Source: Lineolata rhizophorae
Taxonomy: Eukaryota; Ascomycota; Dothideomycetes; Lineolatales; Lineolataceae
Direction of reading: 5' to 3'
DNA: 64,000 bases
NCBI GenBank assembly: GCA_010093515.1
Contig: MU001688.1
Span: 514,388-578,387, forward strand
Position 1 is the first letter of the stretch. Every line of letters begins with the position of its first letter. Below, one piece after another: positions 11,567-22,777 of the stretch. The position numbers were made by a program, and so were the translations under genes. The notes beneath the pieces were generated by a model. It did not search any database. It was not told the DNA's origin and worked only from the letters and a program-made list of their open reading frames with translations.

Positions 11567-12785
11567 ATGAGGCTCGCGGGATCCGCCCGGCTCGCGGCGT
11601 CGCTGCCGCTCGTGCTCGGCCCGCTGCTGCTGCTGCTCCCGCGCCGCGCCGCCGCCGACGTCAAGTTCACCAAGCCCGAGGCGGGCGCGACGCTGCGCGG
11701 CGGCGGGGCCTTGACGGTCCAGTGGGAGGACTCGGGCGATGCGCCGGCTATCGACGATCTGACGACGTACCAGCTGTTCTTGTGCGCGGGCGGGAACGAG
11801 GAGGGGAGTTTTGTGCGTGCCCTTTTTTCCTTTTGCGCCTTTTTTTTGGTCTTCGGTTGGTGGATTTATGTGGTCTTTTTGTTGTTGTTATGGTGGGAAA
11901 AGAATGGTGTCTTTTTCAAGAGATGCGTGGGGGGGGAAATGCAGTCGTGCTCGGAGTGGTGGCTTGCTGGGCTGGTTGATGGGATTTGGAATGCACTTGG
12001 ATCGATGGCTGACTTGGAAACGAATCCGCGATTGCAGATACAACTCACGTCCATCACAACCCAAGGCAGTTTTGGGACCGGCAACAGGGCCGAGGGCACC
12101 GTATCCACGGGCATCGGTGACGATGATGAGAACGCCTAGTACGACACTCTCCTCCCCTCTTTTCAGCATCCCATGCAAATCAGCACTCTGACCTCGACCC
12201 CTCTCCTTCCCCGCACCAAACAGCTTCCTCAAAATGATCTCCGTCGCCGCCACCGGCGGCACCGTGACCAACTACTCGCCGCGCTTCACCCTCACCGGCA
12301 TGACGGGCACCTTCCCGCCGGCCGTGCAAGCCGGCATCGACGACCTCACGGGCACGTCGGGCCCGGACACGGTCAACGAGGTGGCGGACGACGCCGCCGC
12401 CGCCGGCCCCGTCGACGCCGACCTCTTCGACGTGCCGTTCCAGAGCCAGACGGGCCTCACGCGCTACGCGCCCATGATGGCGGTGCCGCCCACGCAGATC
12501 ACGCGCAGGACCAAGACGCCCCTGTTCCCGACCAGCTCGGTCGAGCTGGCCAAGACGTGGCTGCCGACGGCGAGGGTCCAGACGACGGTCACGCAGAGCC
12601 AGACGTTTAGCGTCAAGAGCATCGAGAATCCGGTATGTGGTGCTTTTGTGCTTTTGTTTTTCTTTTTCGTCCTTTTTTTTTGTTTTTGCCCTTTCGCGAT
12701 GCTGATTCGGTGCGTGAAACAGGCGACCGCGGCAGCCATGCCGGACGACGATATGCAGAAGTTCTTGAACAGGTGGAAGGATTAG
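11567..12785 (+). CDS. kre9: Kre9/Knh1-type cell-wall beta-1,6-glucan synthesis protein
   Basis: Four exons (11567-11812, 12038-12138, 12224-12632, 12723-12785) encode 272 aa. The first intron is long (225 bp, GTGCGT...GCAG). The second (GTACGA...ACAG) rebuilds a Tyr codon to give NAYFLKMIS, a family landmark. An N-terminal signal peptide covers about residues 1-30 (LLLLLPRRAAA, cleaved before DVKFTKP). A Kre9/Knh1 N-terminal Ig-like domain follows (DVKFTKPEAGATLRGGG, LTVQWEDSG), then the C-terminal Kre9/Knh1 region (TNYSPRFTLTGMTG, VPFQSQTGLTRYAPM). Proteins of this family are secreted and needed for beta-1,6-glucan assembly. The end of the protein is short and lacks an obvious GPI signal. 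Family assignment is good; which of Kre9 or Knh1 it matches best is open. Confidence 0.88.
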
Positions 12786-13825
12786 AGAAGGAGGGAAGGG
12801 ACGGATGGCCTCGTGTGGTGTTGGTGAACAAAGAGAAATTTTCTCGTCAACGTTTTCAGAGAAGGGGCGTGTGCTTCATTACCTAGTATCCGTTGAGCGT
12901 CCTTGGTCGGGCTAGGAAGGCGCGTTCGTGTTTTTGGACCTTTCTGGTTTGCATGATCGAAACGGCGTTTGTGCGTACGCGGTGCGTTTTGCTACGATGA
13001 AGTAATACGTTGCTAGATGTGTGTAATGGTGGATTGGTGATTGAGTCTCTGTCAAGGTTATTGATCGGCTTTCCTGTTTCCTTTTTTTCTTGGGAGTGTT
13101 TAAGGAGGAATTGTCCTTTTACGTGAATAATAGATAGCATTTCCTAGAATTGCATGCGGTGATTACTGATTGCTGAGAATTATGCATGTATTAAATGAAA
13201 ACCAAGCTTAGGCTTTCTTTTTTTCTACATGAATACATCGTTTGGGATTCGCTTCTTTTGATTCGCAATGGCAATTGACATCAAGTTTTCAAGCTTAGGT
13301 GCTCAATTCGTTCCGCGTGATATTAAGAGCACCCGCGAATGATTCGTCATTCCCCTGCCTGCGTCCGGCCGTGTCTGCATCTGCACGACACTCGCTCGGC
13401 CGGCCCCAAAGGCAAGAGAAATGCTCTCTTCTGCAGCGTCACCTCTCTGCCTGCGCACCAAGCGCTTCAGAATCCGCCCTCTCCTAGGACGAGCGTCGCC
13501 GCCCGGCAGCACTGCACGAGCATCCCTCGCCGCCCGGCTAGCTTCGGACCAACGCCCGTCAGCAGCCGCCCCGCCCCACGTCCAGCCCACCTTCGGTCTT
13601 CCGGCGCGCGCGCGCGCGACACCCCGCGGGGCACCACTACTTCTCCCCATCGTGCGCAGCCAGCCGCACCATCGACACGGCCTCGTACCCACCACCTACA
13701 ACCAGCGCCGCCAGTGGCTGCCAGCGACCCCCCACAGACGCAGACCACGCGGCGCGGCTCCCGAAGCGCGCCCGTCCGCCTTCTGCAGCAGCGTGAAGCC
13801 GAGGAACAGGGCAGCCGGGGTCGCG
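12786..13825. other. Intergenic spacer
   Basis: The 3' flank of the Kre9-like gene is AT-richer and has T-runs. From about 13300 the sequence becomes GC-rich, with a GC-alternating tract near 13603-13617 that probably belongs to the aminopeptidase promoter and leader. No gene is supported. Confidence 0.5.
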
Positions 13826-15794
13826 ATGGCGGCGGTCGAGGCAGTGCCTCCGCTGGGGAAGTACCCGGCCAAGGAGCACGCGAGGAAGGTGGCGGGGTTG
13901 GTGGTGGAGAGGGGGGGGGATGCGAAGGGGGTGGTGTATTTGGAGGGGCAGAAGACGAGGATGTTTGAGGTGAGTGGTGTGGGTAGGTGGGGAGGTTGGT
14001 AGGGAGGTGGGTGGGTACATGGCGGTGGTGGTGTATCCAGTGGTGGGTTGGAGTGTAGAGTGAGAGGCCGAGGCAAGCGGTGGCTGAGTAGTGTATGCTT
14101 GGGCTTTGTGGCTTGTTGCTAATGTGAGGCCTTTCTTGGGTTGATAGGACTGCGACCAAGCTGCTGGCTTCAGGTAAGTTGCCATCTCACTTTCTGTTTT
14201 GAAATATAGACGTGTTTTGTTAGCCCTGGGATGCTGATCGTTCAGATAGACAGCGGCGACCCTTCATGTACATGACGGGTTGCGAGGTTCCCGATTGCTA
14301 CTGCACGTATGACATGGCGGCTGACAAATTGACGCTGTTTATCCCGCCCATCGACCCGGATGATGTTGTCTGGTCTGGTCTGCCGCTCACTGTTGAGGAG
14401 GCTGTGGAAAAGTAAGCCGTTTCCGTTATAGTTCTACTATCCTGTCCCCGGCCGCTGATGTTCGTGGGCGGTTCCGTGCTTGTAAATGACTTCAATGATC
14501 CTTTTCCTTTCAAATCCCAGTTGAGCATCATTTGGTTTACTATAGAGATCTGCTCTTCAGTCATAACCTGACGAGCCTAAGACTTTTTGTGCTCAATACC
14601 AACTCATTCTACTCGTCAACGTCTGACTCCCGAAACCATCTAGATACGACATCGACAACGCCCGCCTGAGTACCGAAGTCAACGCCTACCTCACCAGCTC
14701 TGACCATCCCCAATCCACCGTCTACGCCCTCCCTGACCGCGTGTCCGACGATGTGACCTTCCTCTCCTTCGCCAAGACCGACTTCGACCTGCTCGCCGGC
14801 GCCATCACCACGGCGCGCATCACCAAGGACGCCTACGAGATCAGCCTGATCCGCTATGCCAACGCGGCGACGGCCGCGGGCCACGCGGCGGTGATGCGCG
14901 GCGCCGCCACGGCGGCCAACGAGGCCGACCTCGAGGCCGCCTTCGTCAAGGAATGCATCGCGCGGCAGTGCAAGAAGCTGGCGTACGAGGCCATCGTGGC
15001 CGGGGGCCCGCACGCCGCCACGCTGCACTACGTGCGCAACGACGCGCCGCTGGCCGGCAAGCAGCTCGTGCTGGTGGACGCGGGGGCCGAGTTCGGCTGC
15101 TACGCCGCCGACGTGACGCGCACGATGCCGGTCAGCCGGCAGGGCTTCTCGGCCGAGGCGTGGGCCGTGTACGACGTGGTGGAGCGGATGCAGGCCGAGT
15201 GCGTCGCGCGGACGCTGCCCGGGGCCCGCTGGGAGGCCGTCCACGAGCACGCGCACCGCGTCGCCATCGAGGGCCTGCTCGCGCTCGGCATCCTGCGCGG
15301 CGGCTCCGTCGCCGACATCCTCGCCGCGCGCACCAGCGCCGCCTTCTTCCCCCACGGCCTCGGGCACTACCTCGGCATGGACACGCACGACGTCGGCGGC
15401 GAGGCCGACTACGCGGACCCGGACCCCATGTTCCGGTACCTGCGGGTGCGGCGCGAGTTGGAGCCCGGCGCCGTCATCACGGTCGAGCCGGGCGTCTACT
15501 TTTGCAGGTTCATCGTCGAGCCGTACCTGAGGGACGAGAAGCACAAGAAGTACATCGACGAGGCGGTGCTGGAGCGGTTTTGGGATGTCGGCGGGGTGAG
15601 GATCGAAGGTTAGTAGATTTGTTCGCGGCCGTTTGCTGCGCGGGTGCTTTTCAGTCCATGACGTTATAGTTGCTAACTAGGCTTTCCCCGCTTTACTAGA
15701 CAACATTCTCATCACCGAGAGCGGGAATGAGAACTTGACGACGGTGCCCAAAGGGGCGGAGGAAGTCAGCAATATTGTAAAAGGGAATGCGTGA
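13826..15794 (+). CDS. pepp: Xaa-Pro aminopeptidase, PEPP type (M24B)
   Basis: Five exons (13826-13969, 14148-14173, 14250-14411, 14644-15608, 15700-15794) encode 463 aa, the usual PEPP length. The second exon is only 26 nt. The third uses an acceptor at 14248-14249, because the CAG four bases earlier would create a stop. The C-terminal pita-bread domain has all five expected metal ligands: D256 (VDAGAEF), D267 (ADVTR), H348 (HGLGHYLG), E392 (VEPGVYF) and E432 (RIED). The N-terminal half is the aminopeptidase P N-domain. It should remove an N-terminal residue that precedes proline, using two Mn(II) ions, in the cytosol; there is no signal peptide. Nothing is missing, so it is expected to be active. 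Confidence 0.93.
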
Positions 15795-16476
15795 GGTGTC
15801 ATGCTTGCAATGGTGCATTTATTTCCGACTTATGCGTTTAAAGTCTGGATGGCTGCCCAGGTAGTCAAAATTCAATCCATTGACTTGTATCTAGACAGTC
15901 AAGATTGAGAAGTGTCCTAGTCATTGTTAAGATGAAGTAAAAGCCTTCCGTCACTGAGGGTTTGAATATATTTCGCACCCCTTCTAATATACATGTAAAG
16001 GTCAAGGGAGTCTGGCAGGGTGTATGCGCGAATCTCACTTGATACATAAACTTTCATTGCTCAAATGGCAGTAGCATATGAAGAATTACTCCCGTGCAGT
16101 GGGACCGGCGCTACACTTCGAAATGGCAAAAGGTAAATTAAAATTTCCTACGCGTCGGTACCGTTCGAGTCCGATCGAAAAAAAAAAGTATCAGACCCAT
16201 CTATCCTCCCGACCTACGGGGTGGTCGCGAAGCAAAATGAGAAGACTATCCCGTCAGAAAACGCGCGCTTAAAGCCAAACCCGTAATCCTCCAAAGATGC
16301 ACCGAGCGTCTAAACAAAAACCAAAAAAAGAAAAGAAAAGAAAAGAGAACGCCCAGCTGATAAAACCAGCAAATAGCAACGGAATAGTTTTTTAGCCCTT
16401 TTGAAACACTGACATACATCCGCACCAACGCACTCGACCACAAGAACCGCTCTCACACCCCCCCAACCACCTCCCA
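15795..16476. other. Convergent 3' spacer with an AAAAG microsatellite
   Basis: The spacer lies between the 3' ends of the aminopeptidase and the PAP2-like gene. It holds four AAAAG units at 16326-16345. No gene is supported. Confidence 0.55.
16326..16345. repeat. (AAAAG)4 microsatellite
   Basis: Four perfect AAAAG units preceded by a short A-run, in a convergent 3' spacer. Confidence 0.8.
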
Positions 16477-17957
16477 TCATATCCTCCTCCCCCCTCTCTC
16501 CCTGAACCTCTTCCCCGTACTCGGCACCGGCTTCTCCGCCCTAATCGCCCACAGGAACCAATCCTCCAGCGGCAGAAACACGACGAAGACGCGATTGGCC
16601 GCGAAGCTCAGGACGACGAAGCAGGCGGCGACGGCGGCGTCCATGAAGTAGTGGTTGGCGGTGGCGACGATGGTGACGAGGAGGAAAGCCGGGTAGGCGA
16701 GGCCGAGGGCGAGGTACCAGAGCTTCCAGAAGGGCGACTTGCGGGGCTCGCGGGGCTCGAGCGGGCGCCGGGGGAAGACGGCCGAGTGGTAGACGAGCGT
16801 GCAGCCGATGCACAGCGCGTACCCGAAGTGCATCGACGGCATCGCCGCGAGCGAGTTGACGTACTTGCCGCTCATCCAGACCGACTGCGCGTCGTCGTGG
16901 CGGACCGTGTCGAGGAAGCCGTACTCGGGCGGCAGCAGCCGCGGCGGCATGCAGGGGTATAGGATGAAGGTGAGGAAGGCGCAGAAGTTGGTGAGCGTCA
17001 TGGTGCGGCGGACGACGGCGAAGGTGGCGTGCGAGGGGGCGACGTAGTAGTACCAGGCGATGAAGCTGGACGGGAGTTAGTGTGAGTGGGCCGAGTTTGC
17101 GGGTGTGAGGAAAAGCTGGTGAGACGGGTGGCAGGATCGTCGTACGGAAGGGAAAAGATGCTACGTACCCAACAGTCCCCGGGATATGAATGAGCGCGTA
17201 GGCCTTGTTCAGCACCGTCAGCGCGTCCTGATGGCCGTGCATGAACCACTGCTGGATGTCCCTCTCCCTGACCGGGAACAGGAGGCTCAGCGCGCTCAGT
17301 TGCTCCGTCTCCAGCACGGCGATGCCGTGCGCCTGGGCCACGTTCCAGATGCCCGACTCGGCGAAGAGGCGCTGCGACGTGATGCTCGTCATGCGATAGA
17401 AGGCGTAGTTGATGATCCAGTAGAACATCTCGATCAGGAAAGGGAACCGTTGCAGGATCCGGCTGTGCACGTGGTGCCGGAACCGCGACGAGTTGGGTGT
17501 CTGCACCCGCACCAGGCCGCAGCAGTCGCGCACCTTGGGCGGGTGCTTGTTCGTTGACGCAGAGGCCAGCGAGGAGTTGCGCATCCAGTCGTCCTCGTCA
17601 TCGGAATCCCAGCCCGAGGACGAGCGCGAGAGGAGCTCGTCCGAGGAGCGGCCAGAGTCCCCGCCCGCCGTTCCGTCCAGGTATGACTTATAGGGGGAGC
17701 GCCGGCCTCGTCGGCGGTCGAGGATGCGGTAGCCGCGTCGGCGCGTCATCCACATGGCGCCGAAGAGGATGCTAGCGACGATCTGTACGTGCGTCCAAAG
17801 ACCGCGGTTAGTGGGGTGTTTTACGCGCAAGGCGTTCCGAATCGTTTCGTCAAGCTGCACGTACGATGGGCTCGGCCCAGCCCGGCAGCTTCCATGCCGG
17901 CTTGCTGTTCCATTCCGGCTCCTCCACGGAAACCGTGATGTTGGGCGCGGTCGCCAT
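16477..17957 (-). CDS. PAP2-superfamily integral membrane protein (Aur1/Ipt1-like)
   Basis: Three exons (17957-17865, 17782-17169, 17065-16477) encode 431 aa. The introns (82 bp with GTACGT and 103 bp with GTACGT) both keep the frame. A helix near residues 32-43 is followed by a disordered Ser/Asp/Arg-rich loop (about 55-115) and then several membrane segments. The PAP2 catalytic elements are visible in the last exon: PSMH with H315 and NHYFMD with H374 and D378. The spacing matches the fungal PAP2_3 family, which includes inositol-phosphorylceramide synthase Aur1. The protein is shorter and more divergent than Aur1, so it is better called an Aur1-like phosphotransferase or lipid phosphatase of unknown substrate. 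It ends in a basic tail (GKRFRERGGRRI). Confidence 0.85.
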
Positions 17958-19876
17958 GGCGAAGCGCTCCTTGCTGCTACGCAGACGCAGCCGCCCGTCG
18001 CGAGCCGGCGAGATGGGAGATCAAGGGGGAGGGAGGGCGCAGACGAAAGGCAAGTCGGGGGCGCGGAATGGCCGGGTCGCGAGGGCTTCGGCGTAGAGGA
18101 AAGCGTGCGTTCAACGTCGTCCAATGCGCGGTTTCGCGGCGCCTGAGACCCGGCTTACATGGGGCGTCCTCAAGGGTGCGGGTAGCGTGTAGCGAGCCGG
18201 GACGGGGCGGCTCCAACGAAAGGCAAGCAAACCCAATTACAAAATGACTGTGACGAAGCGAGCGGGGGATGGTGCGACCGCCCCAGTGCTTGCGAAGGAG
18301 TGATGAGAAGGGAAAGGAGAGGGAGAGAGAGGAGGAGGGGGGAAGTGGTGGGAGTGAGGAGGGAACGGGCGGTGCGGCTGTGTTCGACGATGGGATCCTT
18401 GGGCGGGCTTACAGGAGGGTCTGCGCGGCCAGGCTCGCCCCTTCCCCGTCCGGGCGTAGCGCCCGCCGTTTAGGTACATGCTACGTATGTACGTGCGAAA
18501 TCCGGTCGACCCCTGGGCCAGGGGCGCTCCTGCCGAGTCCGCCGCGCGGCACCGCGGGCTGCAGCGAGATGCAGCAAGGCACTTCTACGGTCGGCCGCCG
18601 TCCTCTACATGTGCATCTCCACGACGCGAGAACTCCCGGACATGCGTTTTCAACGCCCCGAATGCCCATCGCTGGGCGCAAAGGGAGAGGGGCGCGTTAC
18701 GTTGCCCCGTCGGCTGTCGCGTGCCTCCGGGTTCCGCGAATCCGTCGGCGCGCGCATCTCGCAGCCGTGCCCCGAATCGGGCATAGTCGCTCGCCCTACT
18801 TTTGCTGCGCTGCTGGCGTCTGATTCGTCGGTTGCATCCCTATTTTCCCATCCCAACGACAAATCCGCGGCATACGTTAGCTTTTCTCTATAGAGTGTCG
18901 GCCGTTCCAACGTCCGCGCGCGGCTAATCTTGATTGGGACACGCGACAGGTACGTTGCGCCAAGGCCCTAAATCATGTGGCGGCGCCTACATACCTACTA
19001 CGTAAGTACAGCGTGAAGATAAGAGCGAGCTCACGTGCTGGGAAGTCCGTCATCGGTCCATCACAAGACTACCTTTTGTGTTTCGCATGGTTTGGAACAA
19101 CCACCCACGAGGTCGAGTTTCAGGCGCGGCCTGGTATGTATTAATCAGTCCGAATGACTTGAATCACTGATCCTGGACCACCAAACCGCAAGTGACTTCC
19201 GCAACGCACCGGATGCCACTCAGCAACCGCACCAAACACTGAGAGACTCGGGTAAATTTTTGCTTCAACCCAATATACGCAAGGAGATCTATGTTGTGGT
19301 GCACCGTGCTACATGGGAAGAACTTTCAAACCAAACCGGGAAATGACCAAGTCTATGCACGATACTCCTCCGCATGCGGGCCCATCCAGAAGGGGATATA
19401 TAGGGGTAAATAATGGGCAAAGGAAAATAAGAAACAAAAATCTGGAAATGAATTGAAAATTCGAGTTTAGAAAACGGAGGGGTTAAAAAGAGCGAAAGAG
19501 AAAGAAAAGGAAAAGGAGAATACATAGAGAAGGAAAGTAAAATAGAGAAAACATGTTTTGGGGTATTGATTCGCGCTCTTTTCGCCGGACCTTGGCCCAT
19601 CCCTTTCTTTCCTTCCATCCCATTTCCATGCCATGCAGTCCCTGCCGTTCCATCGTACAACGCGCCCATACCCATGCAAGCCGCTTCCACCCAGAAATGT
19701 CTAAGATGAATGAGGTGTTAGGGCAGGGGGATAACAACACAACGAAGGAAAGACAAAGAGGAAGAAAAAAAAAACACAAAAGAACAAATAAAATACAAAA
19801 GTGGTGAAAAAAAGAGACACGAACCAAAACAACCCCAAAACAACCCCAACCCCACCACCAAACATCCCATCCCCCC
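17958..19876. other. Intergenic spacer
   Basis: The promoter side of the PAP2-like gene is GC-rich; the sequence then becomes AT-richer. The last 600 bp (about 19270-19876) is A-rich on the plus strand and probably forms the 3' UTR of the following minus-strand gene. No open frame shows a protein signature. Confidence 0.5.
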
Positions 19877-22777
19877 CTACGGCCAATAATGCCTCCCCAC
19901 AACATCATACTCATCATCCCACTCGGCCTCCCACTCAGGCCTCACCACCCTCCTCGCGGGCCCCGCGCCCAACCCCTGACTCACGTACGCGCCCCTGGCC
20001 CCCGCCCTGCCCGGCGACGGCCCCGCCCGGCCCTCGCCGTCCACCCGCAGCCGCTCCATGCCCACGTCGATCCAGCCCTGGCGCTCCGCCGCCCGGCGCC
20101 GCTCCTCGCCCGCGATGACCGCCTGCCCGCGCTCGTGCAGGTCGCCCATGTTGGGGGAGCGCTGGAGGCCCGGCGGCGGGGGCGGTGGCGGTGGTGGTGG
20201 TGGTGGTGGTGGTGGTGGCACCGCTGAGGAGGGCCCGGGCGGCTGGTGGATGTCGATGGAGGGGTGGCGCGCGTGCGGGTGCGGGTGCGGGTGCGGGTGG
20301 TGGTACGGCACGTTGGGGTGGGGATGGTGGTCCGGGTACCGGCTGGCGTGGTGGTGGTAGAGCGGGACGTAGCCCGGCGGCTCGCGCACCGTGTTGCGTC
20401 TGGGCATCGGCGGTCGGTCCCCGCCGAAGTCGAAGCCGCCGCCCGGCGACGGCGGCACCGGTATCCCCCCTGGCCCACCACCACCACCACCACCACCACC
20501 ACCACCACCACCGCCCCCGCCCCCGCCGCCCCCGCCGCCGTTCCGCAGCTCCTCCTCCAACCACTTGATCTCGTCCTCCTTGTCCCGGATATGCGAGTCC
20601 AGCCTCGTCGCCCCGCCCATGGCCGCGCGCTGGCGCTGCGCCTCGGCCAGTTGGCGCTGGGCCGCGGCGCGCGCCTCGGCGTCCATGGCCGCGCGCTCGG
20701 CCCGCTCCCGCGCGTCGAAGCGCTGCCGCTCGCGCTCCATGATGCCGAGCGTCTCGCCGAGGGCCGGGTCCGACGCCGCCGCCGCCGCCTGCACGCCCGA
20801 GTCGTGGCGCGGCCGACTGGCGCTCCTGCCGGGGTCGGGGCCGCCGCCGGCGCTCGGGTGCCGCTGGTGTGCGTGGTAAGCGTGGTGGTAGCCGCCGGGA
20901 GCGGCCGCGGCGCCGGTGGTCGTGGTGTTGTAGCGGGCCGAGGGGCTGCGGCCGATGGGCGGGCGCGCCTGCGGTTGGGGCCCGGAGGCGGCGGCGGGCG
21001 GCGTGGCGGCGCCGCTATAAACCCCGCCGGAGGGAGTAGCCGGGGGCGGAGGCGTAGTGGGCACGCTGCCGCCGCCCCCGCTGCCGCCGATGCCGCCGTA
21101 CTCGCGGTCGATGCGCACGCTATCGCGGCGGCGGCGGCGCTCCTCCTTCTCGCGACGGTCGCGCTGGCGCTTGGCCTTCTCCTCGCGCTCGCGTTCGGCC
21201 TCGCGCTCGGCCTCGCGGAGCCGCCGCTCCTCCTCCCGCTCCTGGAACCGGTCGTTCTCCATGCGGAAGAAGCGCTCCTCGTTGCGCAGGTGCTCGCGCG
21301 CCAGGAACCGCTCGCGATCCAGCCGGGCGAACCGCGCGTTGTCGTCCTCCTTCTCCTCGGCCGCGACTTCCTCGGCGACTTGCTGACCCCTGCGGACCGC
21401 CGCCTCGGCCGCCTCCCTCTCGGCCCTGCGCTCCCGCCACCGCTGCGCGTCCTCCTCGGCCTGCAACCGTGCCGCCAGCTCCTCGTCCTTGGCCTCCTGC
21501 TCGCGCCTCCGAGCCGACTCGGAGCGCGCCCTGGCGGACGCGGCTTCTCGGGCGCGCGCCCGCGCGTCCGCCCGCGCCAGCACCTCGTTGGCCGCCCCGG
21601 TGGCGGCCGGCTCGCGCGTCGCCGTCGGAGCAGGAGTGTGCTCGACGACATTGCTGCTGCGGCGCCGGCGGTGCCGCACAGCGCGCGGGGAGTGCGCGAT
21701 GTCAATCTCGGGCGACTCGGGCGGAGGGGACGGTGGCCGGTGCTGGTCGGCGCCGCCGTCCTCGGTGTAGTGGATGTCGACCATGGCGCGGGGGCGGCGG
21801 CGGCGGCGGGAGGGCGACGGTGGCATTTCTGGAGGAGGAGGAGGAGGAGAATGGGGGCCCGTTGGAGGGGTGGTGGAGAGGGGAGAGACGTGGTGGGCGG
21901 AAGTGGGTTGGTAGGAGGTGGTGTGTATATAGGGGTCCTCGTGGTAGGAGGCCGCGTATCCAGATGGGGGACCTGGGTGATGCGGAGGGGGGTAGACTTT
22001 GTAGGTTGGGCTGCCTTGTGGGGCGGGCATGGTTGTGGTGTTGTAGTTGCCTGAGGTGTATCCGGTCGGGTGGTGCGTCTGTTGAGGCGGATATGCTGCA
22101 GTTGACGTCGAGGGGTACTGGTGGTGATGAGGCTGCAGCGGCGTGGCAGGTGCGGCCGTGTAGGCGTTGGTTTCCTCCTGGACTCGTCGACTGCCCGGAC
22201 CGTGGTTCACGATGACGGTCGGCGCTTCCGAGCCCACGGACCTGGCGCCGTATCCAGAGTCGATCCGCCGGTGGGGGTACTTGTCTCCAGACCGCCGCTT
22301 CGAAACGTAGACGCCGTCTTTGGTCCGGACGAAAATCTTGTCCGTCTTTCCCTTGCTGTCGCGTCTGTGATGGCCGCGGTATCTGCGCCCGTGACCGTCC
22401 CCTTCGTGGATGGAGTGCGGCCTGCGCCTCTCGGTAGTGATGACGACCTCTCCCGGCTGCGGCCCGCCGCTCGAAGTCGGCCGGTACGCACTAGCCGGAA
22501 ACCCTGCCGACTGGGGAGACGGCTGGGCTTCGCGGACGTAGTAGCCGCCTGGAGTGGTTGGGCTAGTGTAGTCCGTGGTGTAGGCGCTGGTATGGCCGCC
22601 GTGAGTCGACAGTCGTGGCGGCCCAGCTGGGTTCGATGTGTGGTAAGTGTATTCGGGGCGGTGTTCTCGTCGAGTCTGGATCAGACTGCAGGGACGATCG
22701 CCGACAGCGTTTATGCAGAGCTCAACTTGTTGTTGGTTTCTTCCGTAGTCGTCGCGATAGTCCCAGACGTAGCACAT
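19877..22777 (-). CDS. Large disordered coiled-coil, low-complexity protein
   Basis: One uninterrupted frame of 966 aa. The N-terminus (MCYVWDYRDDYGRNQQQ) leads into a Ser/Thr/Pro/Tyr-rich region with a short basic block (KIFVRTKDGVYVSKRR). Residues about 390-560 are almost pure charged coiled coil (Arg/Glu/Ala repeats), and a second coiled coil at about 667-744 ends in KWLEEELRN. It is followed directly by a run of about 24 Gly, a His/Pro-rich stretch (HPHPHPHPH), a run of about 16 Pro, and a conserved-looking end (EWEAEWDDEYDVVGRHYWP). Such proteins are found in many Pezizomycotina without assigned function; a scaffold role is only a guess. The antisense frame is also open for 602 codons because of codon composition. 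The exact start is uncertain, since an upstream exon cannot be excluded. Confidence 0.75.
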   Translation of the reverse strand: MCYVWDYRDDYGRNQQQVELCINAVGDRPCSLIQTRREHRPEYTYHTSNPAGPPRLSTHGGHTSAYTTDYTSPTTPGGYYVREAQPSPQSAGFPASAYRPTSSGGPQPGEVVITTERRRPHSIHEGDGHGRRYRGHHRRDSKGKTDKIFVRTKDGVYVSKRRSGDKYPHRRIDSGYGARSVGSEAPTVIVNHGPGSRRVQEETNAYTAAPATPLQPHHHQYPSTSTAAYPPQQTHHPTGYTSGNYNTTTMPAPQGSPTYKVYPPPHHPGPPSGYAASYHEDPYIHTTSYQPTSAHHVSPLSTTPPTGPHSPPPPPPEMPPSPSRRRRRPRAMVDIHYTEDGGADQHRPPSPPPESPEIDIAHSPRAVRHRRRRSSNVVEHTPAPTATREPAATGAANEVLARADARARAREAASARARSESARRREQEAKDEELAARLQAEEDAQRWRERRAEREAAEAAVRRGQQVAEEVAAEEKEDDNARFARLDRERFLAREHLRNEERFFRMENDRFQEREEERRLREAEREAEREREEKAKRQRDRREKEERRRRRDSVRIDREYGGIGGSGGGGSVPTTPPPPATPSGGVYSGAATPPAAASGPQPQARPPIGRSPSARYNTTTTGAAAAPGGYHHAYHAHQRHPSAGGGPDPGRSASRPRHDSGVQAAAAASDPALGETLGIMERERQRFDARERAERAAMDAEARAAAQRQLAEAQRQRAAMGGATRLDSHIRDKEDEIKWLEEELRNGGGGGGGGGGGGGGGGGGGGGGPGGIPVPPSPGGGFDFGGDRPPMPRRNTVREPPGYVPLYHHHASRYPDHHPHPNVPYHHPHPHPHPHARHPSIDIHQPPGPSSAVPPPPPPPPPPPPPPPPGLQRSPNMGDLHERGQAVIAGEERRRAAERQGWIDVGMERLRVDGEGRAGPSPGRAGARGAYVSQGLGAGPARRVVRPEWEAEWDDEYDVVGRHYWP
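20190..20219 (+). repeat. (GGT)9 microsatellite coding poly-Pro on the minus strand
   Basis: Nine perfect GGT units followed by GGC. On the coding minus strand they form part of the poly-proline run. Confidence 0.9.
20475..20510 (+). repeat. (CCA)12 microsatellite coding poly-Gly on the minus strand
   Basis: Twelve perfect CCA units. On the coding strand they read as GGT glycine codons and extend, with the adjoining GGC/GGG codons, into a run of about 24 Gly. Confidence 0.9.

Noticed and set aside
20246-22054. 602-codon open frame antisense to the 966-residue protein gene
   Set aside because: It mirrors GC-rich codons of the minus-strand gene; its translation is Val/Arg/Gly/Ala-rich with no domain, while the minus frame shows coherent coiled coil and a clear C-terminus.
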